Source: Pseudorhizobium banfieldiae (GTDB taxonomy: Bacteria; Pseudomonadota; Alphaproteobacteria; Rhizobiales; Rhizobiaceae). From it: 64,000 nt of DNA. Positions 35,050 to 43,323 of the stretch are shown in pieces. Where the stretch lies: contig NZ_FO082821.1 in NCBI RefSeq assembly GCF_000967425.1, positions 248,001 through 312,000 on the forward strand, read 5' to 3'. Position 1 is the stretch's first letter; every line of letters begins with the position of its first letter. The notes under the pieces were generated by a model. The model had not been told where the DNA came from and made no database searches. It saw only the letters and a list, made by a program, of their open reading frames with translations. Made by a program: the position numbers and the translations under genes.

Positions 35050-35931
35050 ATGCCCCTGATAGGCTATGCGCGCGTATCCACAGAGGATCAGACCCCCCTG
35101 CCCCAATCGGAAGCCCTTCAATCTGCGGGTTGCGTAGAGATCTTTGAAGAGCACGCCTCAGGCGGCAATCGTGCGCGGCCGGTGCTTGCGCGCGTGTTGG
35201 AGCGCATCAGCAAGGGCGACACGCTGGTTGTCGTTCGGATCGATCGGCTTGCGCGGTCCCTGTCGCACTTGCTCGAGGTGATAGAGCGGCTGGAGGCCAA
35301 GGGTGCCTTCTTCCGCTCGCTGCAGGACCCGATCGACACGTCCTCGCCGCAGGGCAAGTTCACTCTGCAGGTTCTGGGCGCCGCGGCCGAGTTTGAACGC
35401 GCTCTGATCCGCGAGCGTACCAAGGCGGGTCTTGCCTCTGCACGCGCCAAAGGGCGCGTTGGTGGCAATCCTGGGCTTCGCACCAAGGACCCCGCCGCGC
35501 TTCGAAAGGTAAGGCTTGCCCGGCAGGATGGCTACATGGAGCGCCTCAATGAGACCGCGCAGGATTGGGTCCCCCATGTGCGCCGCCTGCGCCCCGATAT
35601 GGCTTGGGAAGACGTGCTGCGGATCATCAATGCCCCCCTGCCCCACGACCGCCACTGGACCCAAAGCCGTTTACTCCGCGCGGTGAAAGCATATGTGCGG
35701 GACGGGTTCCTGCCCGCTGAAGTGCTTGGACGCGCTGGACGTCGCGAAACAGAAGATCGCCTGCCTGCGATTGTCGCAGCAATCAAAGGTGCTGACCCCG
35801 AGATCACCTTGCAGGCAATCTGTGACCGACTGGAATCCATGCGTGAGCGCACCCCTCGCGGTCGCACCAGCTGGCAGCCTTCCTCAGTCAGAATGTTGCT
35901 GGAGCGGGCTGAAAAGCTGGGGCTCCTTTGA
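35050..35931 (+). CDS. serine recombinase (resolvase/invertase family)
   Basis: A 293-residue protein. The catalytic domain has GYARVSTEDQ (Ser near residue 10), IDRLARSLSHLLEV and the conserved EFERALIRERTKAGLASARA stretch. The C-terminal part is longer than in Tn3 resolvases and has a second helical, HTH-like region. It probably resolves plasmid dimers or a transposon cointegrate; it sits just upstream of repA. Confidence 0.87.
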   Translation: MPLIGYARVSTEDQTPLPQSEALQSAGCVEIFEEHASGGNRARPVLARVLERISKGDTLVVVRIDRLARSLSHLLEVIERLEAKGAFFRSLQDPIDTSSPQGKFTLQVLGAAAEFERALIRERTKAGLASARAKGRVGGNPGLRTKDPAALRKVRLARQDGYMERLNETAQDWVPHVRRLRPDMAWEDVLRIINAPLPHDRHWTQSRLLRAVKAYVRDGFLPAEVLGRAGRRETEDRLPAIVAAIKGADPEITLQAICDRLESMRERTPRGRTSWQPSSVRMLLERAEKLGLL

Positions 35932-36024
35932 AGACGGCGCTTGTGTTGGCCTAACCGATTGCCACTAAATCTAGAAAGTGCTTGCACGAATCTGGTTGGT
36001 CGGGCAATAGTCTCGAAAAATAAC

Positions 36025-36047
36025 GCGCGTTCACATAAAAAACGCGC
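36025..36047 (+). promoter_or_regulatory. inverted repeat upstream of repA (module 1)
   Basis: GCGCGTT and AACGCGC flank a nine-base AT-rich spacer, 19-41 bases before the repA ATG. RepA/RepB proteins repress their own operon through such sites. The surrounding 35932-36065 shows no gene. Confidence 0.45.
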
Positions 36048-36065
36048 CCACGGATCGGGACAGAC

Positions 36066-37259
36066 ATGAGCGAAACAGAGCAGGATCTAGACATCGCCAT
36101 CGGGCACTACGCGGAACTTCTCGCGTCGAACCTGCATGCTCAGCGCGCTGCCCACTTCCCGCCGGATGCAAAGAAGGTGATGCGCACTTTGACCAGCGGC
36201 GAAGCTGCTGAACTCCTTGGCGTCGATCATACCTATCTTCGGAAGCTTCATCGAGAAGGAAAGATCGTTGACGTCGAGACGACGGCTGGAAGTCATCGCC
36301 GCTATACGCTCGACGATATCTGGGAAATCCGTCAAACTCTTGAAAGAAATGCAAAAAAGTCTGGAGCTTACGTTCCTGGGCGCCGTGACGGCGACGAGCT
36401 TCAAGTCGTTTCAGTGGTGAACTTCAAGGGCGGCAGCGGCAAAACGACGACGTCTGCTCACCTCGCTCAACGCTTGGCGCTTAAGGGGTACAGGGTTCTT
36501 GCGATCGATCTCGACCCTCAAGCATCCCTTTCAGCCCTTCATGGAATCCAGCCGGAACTCGACCTTATGGAGGGCGGAACCCTCTATGATGCCGTTCGCT
36601 ACGACGATCCGGTTCCGATCGGCGAAGTGATCCGCAAGACCTACATCCGCGGCCTTGATCTTATCCCGGGCAACCTTGAACTCATGGAGTTCGAGCACGA
36701 GACGCCTGCTGCTATCCAGCGAGGAGGAGCGAAGGCGTTTTTTGCGAGAGTTCATGATGCTCTCGATAGTGTTGAAGCAAACTACGACGTTGTTGTGATC
36801 GACTGCCCACCGCAGCTTGGTTTCTTGACGATGTCAGCCCTTTCAGCGTCCTCGGGTGTCCTCGTGACGGTTCACCCGCAGATGCTTGACCTCATGTCGA
36901 TGTCCCAATTCCTGCGAATGACTGCGGATCTCCTGGGAGTGATCAGGGATGCAGGCGCAAATCTGCGCTTTGATTGGCTGCGCTTTTTGCCAACGCGATA
37001 CAAAGTCGGCGATGCGCCACAAACCGAAGTCATCGCCTTCATTCGCGGGCTGTTTGGTAGGTCGGTTCTGACCAATCACATGGTTGAATCGACCGCAATT
37101 TCTGACGCCGGCTTGACCAAGCAAACACTCTACGAAGCTGACAAGAAGGACTTCACGCGTCAGACGTTTGATCGTGCGATCGAATCCATGAACGCAGTGA
37201 ACGATGAGATCGCTGAAATCATCCAGAACACATGGGGGCGGAATGGCAAGAAAGCCTAA
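36066..37259 (+). CDS. repA: plasmid partition ATPase RepA (module 1)
   Basis: A 397-residue ParA-type protein. An N-terminal helix-turn-helix (TSGEAAELLGVDHTYLRKL) is followed by the deviant Walker A KGGSGKTTTSAHLAQ near residue 120 and the ParA motifs AIDLDPQASLSALHG and VVIDCPPQLGFLTMSAL. It segregates the plasmid and represses the operon. It overlaps repB by 17 bases. Confidence 0.93.
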   Translation: MSETEQDLDIAIGHYAELLASNLHAQRAAHFPPDAKKVMRTLTSGEAAELLGVDHTYLRKLHREGKIVDVETTAGSHRRYTLDDIWEIRQTLERNAKKSGAYVPGRRDGDELQVVSVVNFKGGSGKTTTSAHLAQRLALKGYRVLAIDLDPQASLSALHGIQPELDLMEGGTLYDAVRYDDPVPIGEVIRKTYIRGLDLIPGNLELMEFEHETPAAIQRGGAKAFFARVHDALDSVEANYDVVVIDCPPQLGFLTMSALSASSGVLVTVHPQMLDLMSMSQFLRMTADLLGVIRDAGANLRFDWLRFLPTRYKVGDAPQTEVIAFIRGLFGRSVLTNHMVESTAISDAGLTKQTLYEADKKDFTRQTFDRAIESMNAVNDEIAEIIQNTWGRNGKKA

Positions 37260-38172
37260 ACTTGGCCTGCCACTGCAGACCCTTCGCAACGCTCCTGACG
37301 CTCTTGAAGGGCGCCGACTGCGTGGAGGTGTGTTTGAGATCGATCCGGCGCAGATTGTTACCGAAGGACGGTTGGATGACAGGCTTCAAATTGAAGTTGA
37401 GGGCCTGAAAAACTCTATATCCAAGAACGGTCAGCGTGTGCCTGTCTTGGTCCGCCCACTGGAAGGTGATCGCTACAACCTGATTTATGGCCGTAGACGC
37501 CTAGAAGCATGTCGCGAACTCGGTATCAAAGTTAGAGCCATCGTCACTGAGGTTGAGGGTGATCAAGCGCTTCGTGATCAGCTTCTCGAGAATCAAGAGC
37601 GTCGTGATCTGAGCTTTATTGAGCGTGCGCTTGTTGCGACGGCGCTTCTCGACGGTGATCATTTGGAAGGGGCTGAGCGTACAAATCGAGGTGTCGCCGA
37701 AGTCCTTAACCTCCACGAAGCTGGGGTATCACAACTCTTGAGTGTCGTTCGGACGGTCGGCGAGGAACTCATCCAGGCAATCGGTGCAGCTCCCGGGATT
37801 GGTCGCCCGAGATGGGAAGAGCTCAAAAAGGCTTTGGGTGCTTACGACGGTGATCGAGACCAACTGCAAGCCGTAGCTCATGCAGCCAAGTCCGAAAGTT
37901 CCGGCTCGGTCGATGAGGTTTCTGAGCGTGCGTTTCTCGCAGTGCTGGCAGCTGCGAAGAGCGCAGAGAAGAAAGCAAGCCCGTCTAGAAATGGCGTGCC
38001 TGCTTTGGCGATCCCCGGCGTCGGAGCGGCAACGGTCAAGACGGGTCGCCGAGGCAAGCAGCTTAAACTCGATCTGACTACCGATGAACCTGATTTTATC
38101 AGCTGGTTGGAGGGCAATGCCCCAAAGCTGATTACCGAGCTTCATGAGCGCTGGAAGCGTTCAGGAGACTGA
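37243..38172 (+). CDS. repB: plasmid partition protein RepB (module 1)
   Basis: A 309-residue ParB-family protein starting MARKPKLGLPLQTLR after a GGGGGCGGA site. It has the ParB core (NGQRVPVLVRPL, YNLIYGRRRLEACRELG, ENQERRDLSFIERA) and a helix-turn-helix (VAEVLNLHEAGVSQLLSVV). It binds centromere-like sites and RepA. I did not find a clear 16-bp parS palindrome nearby. Confidence 0.92.
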   Translation: MARKPKLGLPLQTLRNAPDALEGRRLRGGVFEIDPAQIVTEGRLDDRLQIEVEGLKNSISKNGQRVPVLVRPLEGDRYNLIYGRRRLEACRELGIKVRAIVTEVEGDQALRDQLLENQERRDLSFIERALVATALLDGDHLEGAERTNRGVAEVLNLHEAGVSQLLSVVRTVGEELIQAIGAAPGIGRPRWEELKKALGAYDGDRDQLQAVAHAAKSESSGSVDEVSERAFLAVLAAAKSAEKKASPSRNGVPALAIPGVGAATVKTGRRGKQLKLDLTTDEPDFISWLEGNAPKLITELHERWKRSGD

Positions 38173-38208
38173 GGAAGAGCAACCAACAAGAAGGAGGCAC
38201 GATACAGG

Positions 38209-38301
38209 CAAAAAAGAAAAAGGCCCCGAGAAGCTAGCTTCACGAGACCTTTGTAAGGTTTCGCACCGGGATCAGCCCGCTACAAAATCTCAGTTTTCGC
38301 A
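38209..38301 (-). ncRNA. antisense incompatibility RNA between repB and repC (module 1)
   Basis: On the minus strand, TTGCGG (38331-38336), a 17-base spacer and TACATT (38308-38313) make a good promoter, placing the start near 38301. About 50-80 bases on, a hairpin (38221-38250) is followed by a T-rich run. Two C-A mismatches on the plus strand become G-U pairs in the minus-strand RNA, which supports transcription on that strand. This matches the counter-transcribed RNA that limits RepC in repABC plasmids. Confidence 0.75.
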
Positions 38302-38374
38302 CTTCTGAATGTAGCGTTCTGGTCCCTACCCCGCAAGCGCAAAGCGATTCGCGGGCCGTAGAAATTTTGCCTTC

Positions 38375-39598
38375 GTGAACGTTTTCATGGAGTACACACC
38401 GATTTCGCCGTTTATGCGGCCGATCTCGCACGCCCATCTGCGCGTCATCGAGCGACCCGAGGCATCTGTTCCGGGCAGACCCGTCAACAAGTGGGAACTC
38501 CTGCGCGAGCTCTCCAAGGCGCAAGCGGCCTTTGGCGTGTCGGAACGTGACTTGACTGTTTTGCAGGGGCTCCTCAGCTTCTTTCCAGACGATGCACTTG
38601 GCGGGAACGCCGAGATGGTAGTCTTCCCCTCGAACAAGGCGATCTGTGAGCGCCTGAATGGCATGCCGTGCTCAACGATGCGTCGTCACCTCGCGCGTCT
38701 TGTCGAGGCTAGTTTGCTCCAGCGGCGCGATAGCCCCAATGGGAAGCGCTACGTCCGCAAGCACGGCGAAGAGCGCGTCGCCTTTGGCTTCGATCTTTCC
38801 CCGCTCTACTGCCAGTCCGAGGAGATCGCCCGGGCTGCAGAGGCTGTACGTGAGGCTGAGGAGCGCGTCAGGCGTCTGAGAGAGGTCGTAAGCCTCATGC
38901 GGCGTGATCTCGCGGCCCTCGCGGAGTTCGGAGAGGAGATGCAGCCAGGCCTACGCATCTGGAATCAGCTTCGCGACAAGGCTGTCCTTACAGCTCGCGC
39001 GCTTCGCCGCAAGCTTTCAACTGAGGACCTCGCGGCCTATCGAGCCGATCTTGAAGCACTCCTCGACCAGGCGCGCAACATCATTGATGGACCTGAAACA
39101 GAAGAAATGAACACCAATGATGCCCAGTCTGAGCGTCACCTTCATAATTCAAATAAAGAGTCTATAGATCTTGAACCTGCTTTAGAAAAAAGCGGGGCGG
39201 CGGCCGGCGTGCCAGACTTGAACACGGATGAGCCTGTTGCTGAGGTTGATGAACAGGACACAAGACTCCTGCCAAAGATCCCGCTGCACCTAGTGATCGC
39301 GGCATGTCCCTCGCTCAAGACCTTCTACCAAGGCGAAATCCGGCATTGGCATCAGCTTTTCGACGCGGCTTCCCATGTGCGGCCAGCCATGGGGATCAGT
39401 GCGTCTGCATGGGAAGAAGCGCAGCGATTCATGGGTCCGGAGCAAGCATCGATCGCTGTTGCTGCCATGCTTGAACGCTTTGAGGACATCAGATCGCCTG
39501 GTGGATACTTGCGAGCTCTGACTGCCAAAGCTGCGGAGGGTGAGTTTTCCTGTGGGCCGATGGTCATGGCGTTGATTGGGCGACGATCTGCAGCTTAA
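38375..39598 (+). CDS. repC: plasmid replication initiator RepC (module 1)
   Basis: A 407-residue RepC protein. The N-terminal domain has LSKAQAAFGVSERDLTVLQG, LLSFFPDD and the DNA-binding stretch CERLNGMPCSTMRRHLARLV. The C-terminus has the family end SPGGYLRALTAKAAEGEF. The start may be GTG 38375 or ATG 38387. It starts replication, with the origin expected inside the gene. An ISL3 element begins 13 bases after its stop. Confidence 0.92.
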   Translation: MNVFMEYTPISPFMRPISHAHLRVIERPEASVPGRPVNKWELLRELSKAQAAFGVSERDLTVLQGLLSFFPDDALGGNAEMVVFPSNKAICERLNGMPCSTMRRHLARLVEASLLQRRDSPNGKRYVRKHGEERVAFGFDLSPLYCQSEEIARAAEAVREAEERVRRLREVVSLMRRDLAALAEFGEEMQPGLRIWNQLRDKAVLTARALRRKLSTEDLAAYRADLEALLDQARNIIDGPETEEMNTNDAQSERHLHNSNKESIDLEPALEKSGAAAGVPDLNTDEPVAEVDEQDTRLLPKIPLHLVIAACPSLKTFYQGEIRHWHQLFDAASHVRPAMGISASAWEEAQRFMGPEQASIAVAAMLERFEDIRSPGGYLRALTAKAAEGEFSCGPMVMALIGRRSAA

Positions 39599-39611
39599 CA
39601 GCTGTTAAAGT

Positions 39612-41306
39612 GGTTCTTCCTCACTTTGTGTGGTTCATTCGCCGTTAGCGAGGTTTTGGCTATGGGCGGGCATGCGAACGAAATCGAAATGGTCGCCCGG
39701 CCCAGGGGTCAAAGTACTGGGTGTCGCGCTCACCGTTGATGACGGTTGGGTTGTTTCCGCAGCTGGATCCAAGATCGGAATTTGCCCCGATTGTGGATGT
39801 CGAAGCCGAAGTCGGCATGGCTGGTCCTGCCGCAGCCTCCAGGATCTGCCAGTCCAGGGCAAGCCCGTCACAGTGAAGCTCCTGCTGAGCCGCTGGCGAT
39901 GTGCACATGGGGAATGCGCACGACGAACGTTCACCGACCGTCTTCCGACGGTAGCTGATCCATACGCGCGTCGGACGAGAAGGGTCGGAGAGATTGTCGG
40001 GCTGCTCGGGCATAGCACTGGCGGCCGTCCTGGCGAGCGGTTGATGCAGCGGCTCGGCATACCGGTCAGCGACGACACCATCCTGCGGCAACTGAAACGG
40101 GATGCTGCAGTTGCCCAACGCAATTCCAAGATACGTGTAGTCGGTATCGATGATTGGAGTTGGCGGCGCGCGACGAGCTATGGGACCATCATGGTCGACC
40201 TCGAGCGCCGCTCGGTCATTGACATACTGGATGACCGTAGCGTCGAGAATGCGGCCAAGTGGCTTCGGAGTCATCCTTCCATCGAGATTGTCAGCCGCGA
40301 CCGCTGCGGCCTGTATGCGCAGGCCACCCGTGAAGGCGCACCGCAGGCCCGGCAGGTTGCCGATCGGTTTCATCTGGTCCAGAACCTTCGTTCGGCCATC
40401 GAAGAACAGATGAACCTTTCTGGGCGTGCCACCGGCAGGGCCATTCTTTCGGAGGACGCAATTGTTGACGCTGCGACACATCGCCGGCGCGCCCGTCTCG
40501 CGCATAGGCAATCTCGCCAGGAGATATTCGACATGCTCCATGCCTTGCGCCAGCAAGGGCTGTCCTACAGCGAGATCGCCAGACGGACCGGCTATGAGCG
40601 TCGCAGCATAACGAAGTGGCTCAAGTTCGAAGCTCCACCAGACAGGCGACGAGCAGCACTGAACCCCACATCACCATGGTATTTCGAAGCCTTCCTTGCC
40701 CAATGCTGGAGGGATGGGAACCGGCGTGGACGGCATCTGTTTCATGACGTCAAGCAGCGCGGCTACACCGGCAGCTTCTCCAATCTGGAGCGGTTGCTCG
40801 GAGCTTGGCGGCGGGCCGAAAGGCGACAGGCCGATGATGTACCGCCCGCCGCGTTGAAGTCGGAACCGGTTCGAGATCCCGAAACCGGTCATGCAATCTC
40901 TCCGGTGGTTGCCGCGGCGCTATGTATCAAGCCGCGAGGCCTGCTGACGGACCGGCAGGCAAGGAAGGTCGATGCCCTGAAGCAGGGATCTGAGGCGTTT
41001 GCCGAGATGCGACGCCTGGCGATGCGCTTCAACGGCATCCTTCGCGGCAAGAGATCGGCACCACTGGATGCATGGATCGACGATGCGATCGACTCCGACC
41101 TCATTCCTATCATGCGGTTCGCTCGCGTCCTCCGCAGAGACATTCATGCCGTCAACAACGCGATCGAGCTTCCCTGGAGCAACGGGCAGGCCGAAGGCCA
41201 GATCAACCGCCTCAAGACCCTCAAGCGAGCAATGTACGGTCGGGCAGGCCCTGAATTGCTGAAGGCACGAATGCTGCCGCGGCTCCACACAAAGTGAGGA
41301 AGAACC
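39612..41306 (+). mobile_element. ISL3-family insertion sequence
   Basis: A 1695-bp element with perfect 22-bp inverted ends (39612-39633 and 41285-41306, outer end GGTTCTTCCTCACTTTG). It carries one transposase gene, whose stop lies inside the right end. The expected 8-bp target duplication is not present: the flanks GTTAAAGT and CACAAGGT differ, so the element may have recombined after insertion. Confidence 0.88.
39672..41297 (+). CDS. ISL3-family transposase
   Basis: A 541-residue DDE transposase. An N-terminal zinc finger (CPDCGCRSRSRHG, then CAHGECARRTF) precedes the core with VVGIDDWSWRR, VSRDRCGLYAQA and, near the end, SNGQAEGQINRLKTLKRAMY. The start may also be a GTG at 39630 inside the left end. 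The gene looks intact, so the element could still be active. Confidence 0.88.
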   Translation: MRTKSKWSPGPGVKVLGVALTVDDGWVVSAAGSKIGICPDCGCRSRSRHGWSCRSLQDLPVQGKPVTVKLLLSRWRCAHGECARRTFTDRLPTVADPYARRTRRVGEIVGLLGHSTGGRPGERLMQRLGIPVSDDTILRQLKRDAAVAQRNSKIRVVGIDDWSWRRATSYGTIMVDLERRSVIDILDDRSVENAAKWLRSHPSIEIVSRDRCGLYAQATREGAPQARQVADRFHLVQNLRSAIEEQMNLSGRATGRAILSEDAIVDAATHRRRARLAHRQSRQEIFDMLHALRQQGLSYSEIARRTGYERRSITKWLKFEAPPDRRRAALNPTSPWYFEAFLAQCWRDGNRRGRHLFHDVKQRGYTGSFSNLERLLGAWRRAERRQADDVPPAALKSEPVRDPETGHAISPVVAAALCIKPRGLLTDRQARKVDALKQGSEAFAEMRRLAMRFNGILRGKRSAPLDAWIDDAIDSDLIPIMRFARVLRRDIHAVNNAIELPWSNGQAEGQINRLKTLKRAMYGRAGPELLKARMLPRLHTK

Positions 41307-41865
41307 CACAAGGTCTCCAAAAAGGCACTCGTAAGATGGTGTGAGGAAAAGCATGGCGCGTCAACCAGCCGACCGAAATAACTCTGCCGCCACTGCGGCA
41401 GCCTTCTGCCGTGTGATTTGCAACGGCACGACCCAGATCAATGAGGAATCATTAGAAAACCGTCTCGGATTCAGAGATGACTGAGCCATCGACCTGATGA
41501 GCGGGCATTAACCATGTTTTACTTTTGCGGGTTGAAGTGTTTGGCGGTACCGCCTTATGTTGTACCCATGCACGACCAGTGCATCCAAAGCGGCCTCCGC
41601 CGGTGCTCGTAACACCAACGAAGGCCTGACCCACTCACCTTCTTGCGAAAGGCAAAGGGCTACCATGACCCATATCCAGATTCTCCTCTCGGGAAAAGCT
41701 CCCGTATTCCATCCTGTCCTTGATGCGACAGACGTAGTGCCTGCGTTCGGCACCTTCTCTCGCACCATCATCTGAATTCAACGAGTCAGATCTTTCATGG
41801 CCATCGGCATGTTGCCGATTGGCTTTGCGTCATTTCGCGCCATCGAGAGAACAGGATCATTCTCC
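41307..41865 (+). other. gene-free region upstream of the nuclease/AAA+/protease module, with promoter candidate
   Basis: About 560 bases without a convincing gene. The main feature is the promoter-like stretch at 41532-41560, described separately. An ACTTTTGCGGG-type region precedes it. No other feature is supported. Confidence 0.5.
41532..41560 (+). promoter_or_regulatory. promoter with palindromic operator in the spacer
   Basis: TTGAAG (41532-41537) and TTATGT (41555-41560) are 17 bases apart and resemble -35 and -10 boxes. The spacer contains the perfect 12-bp palindrome GGCGGTACCGCC (41543-41554). A repressor or a MerR-type activator bound there would control the module starting about 300 bases downstream. 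Confidence 0.45.
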
Positions 41866-42753
41866 ATGAGTAAAATACACAACGGCCGATCGGCCGAACG
41901 CTCCTCCGTGCCCGGAACCAGGCTTCCGGCAAACCTTGAAGCTCTCGTCACCCTCGCATGTGACCGGGCTATTGACCCGACGCTAGTGCGATCTGCGGCA
42001 AGTGGCGATCTCGATGCCATAGAAGTAGTCGGCAGGACGCTCGCAAGCGAGGAGGGTCGTCTGCTTGAATCAGTCGTCACCACACTGGCACGTACCAACA
42101 CTCGCCAGGACGTGCTTACTGGCATGAAGCTGCCGGTGCTGAGGATTGCTGCGGAACTCGCCGAGCGCAACACACTCGATGCCTACAGGCGTTTGTCTGT
42201 CGATCCAGAAAGCCAAAGCAGCACCTCCTATCATCCGGACCTCGTGCTCGTCGACCGGGCGAGACGGAGTGCGATCATCGTTGACGTCAAACGATCGCTT
42301 GGCGGCTACAGCGGTGGTGGCAGCCTCGGCAAACTTCAGAAGCGAATGGAAGCGGCCGCTTGCGTGCTACCGGAAATTCTGTGGTGTCACCACCAGCGGC
42401 TTGCTGTCGAGTCAGTGGGAATAGCCATCATCGACGGAGCAAGAACATCTGCAGATATCGACGAAGGCCTCTGGTCGCTCTCACGTCTCGACGATCTTTT
42501 AGGGGTTAGCGGGGCTGGGAGCGCCGCCCAATCGGCTATCGAGGCCTTTCGCTCCATCTTCCGGGACCGCTGGCTGGCTGCAGCGCCTTCGACCGGAGAG
42601 AAAGCGCAGATCGCGGCAGGCCCAGAAAAGCCTCACCCTCCGCGTTCACTTGAAGAACAGCAGCCAAGGAGACGGGGTCGGCCCGCAAAGCCTCGGCCGT
42701 CAGCAGCGGTCAAGATAGGCTTCTTCCGCCCGGACGCAGAGCGCGTCCACTAG
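41866..42753 (+). CDS. PD-(D/E)XK nuclease-like protein (module A)
   Basis: A 295-residue soluble protein. The core has YHPDLVLVDRARRS and IIVDVKRSLGGY: P124-D125, 14 residues, then D140-V141-K142, the PD-(D/E)XK layout of restriction-type nucleases. The C-terminal tail is basic and proline-rich. The start at 41866 is chosen because the paralogue at 57933 begins at the same aligned point. The paralogue keeps the same spacing (PD, 14 residues, EVK). It is the first gene of a four-gene module with an AAA+ ATPase and a zinc protease. Cutting activity is inferred only. Confidence 0.7.
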   Translation: MSKIHNGRSAERSSVPGTRLPANLEALVTLACDRAIDPTLVRSAASGDLDAIEVVGRTLASEEGRLLESVVTTLARTNTRQDVLTGMKLPVLRIAAELAERNTLDAYRRLSVDPESQSSTSYHPDLVLVDRARRSAIIVDVKRSLGGYSGGGSLGKLQKRMEAAACVLPEILWCHHQRLAVESVGIAIIDGARTSADIDEGLWSLSRLDDLLGVSGAGSAAQSAIEAFRSIFRDRWLAAAPSTGEKAQIAAGPEKPHPPRSLEEQQPRRRGRPAKPRPSAAVKIGFFRPDAERVH

Positions 42754-42819
42754 TCCCTCTCAATCCCCCTTCTCGCCAATGGCGTCCGGACACTCTCCGG
42801 CGCATGGAGACCTATTGCC

Positions 42820-43323
42820 ATGTCATCCGATACATCACGACCGAATCCCATAGCCACGTCCGTTAGCCCCCCAGTGCAGCGAACAACGCATCCGCCCCGC
42901 AACAAGCCTGCGCCATCGTGGAGCACTCTCGTACGATCCCACCATCTGCCGGAGGATGAGAGTGCTGTCCTTGCCGCGTTGATCATCCGCCGTTGCAGAC
43001 GACTTGGCCGCACCGAAAGATCACTTCCTCTCCTGGTCCAGAGGACGCTGAGCGATTTATGCGCAGAAGGCGATCCGACGGCATGGCTGATCTGGCACTG
43101 GCTACAGGGCACTCCGGCATCCGGTACAGCCTACATTCCATTCGAAGAGCGTCGAGAGCGGCGCTGCCCTTCCGGCGGCAGACCCGTCCGCTGGGGGGAC
43201 CGGATCTGGCGGCATGGCCGTCCCTGGCGTCCCGGTAACCCGATCCTGCTGCGGCGCGACGAGCAACGTCGTCTCAAACTCTTGTCCCTGCTGCTGGAGG
43301 AGATCCAACATGCCTACCAGTGA
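42820..43323 (+). CDS. small helical protein of the nuclease/AAA+/protease module (A)
   Basis: A 167-residue protein with no known domain. The middle (IIRRCRRLGRTERSLPLLV, then LCAEGDPTAWLIWHWLQG) aligns with a protein in module B that has LCDQGDPTARVVRDWLEG, so it is a real conserved partner. The C-terminus is rich in Arg and Trp. It overlaps the ATPase start by 14 bases. It may be an adaptor linking nuclease and ATPase. Confidence 0.65.
   Translation: MSSDTSRPNPIATSVSPPVQRTTHPPRNKPAPSWSTLVRSHHLPEDESAVLAALIIRRCRRLGRTERSLPLLVQRTLSDLCAEGDPTAWLIWHWLQGTPASGTAYIPFEERRERRCPSGGRPVRWGDRIWRHGRPWRPGNPILLRRDEQRRLKLLSLLLEEIQHAYQ

Noticed and set aside
35932..38374. Canonical repABC parS palindrome in module 1
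   Set aside because: I looked by eye for a GTT...AAC 16-mer around both rep modules and found none convincing; the short repeats reported are not clear parS sites.
39604..41314. Target duplication for the ISL3 element
   Set aside because: The 8-base flanks differ, so no duplication can be claimed.
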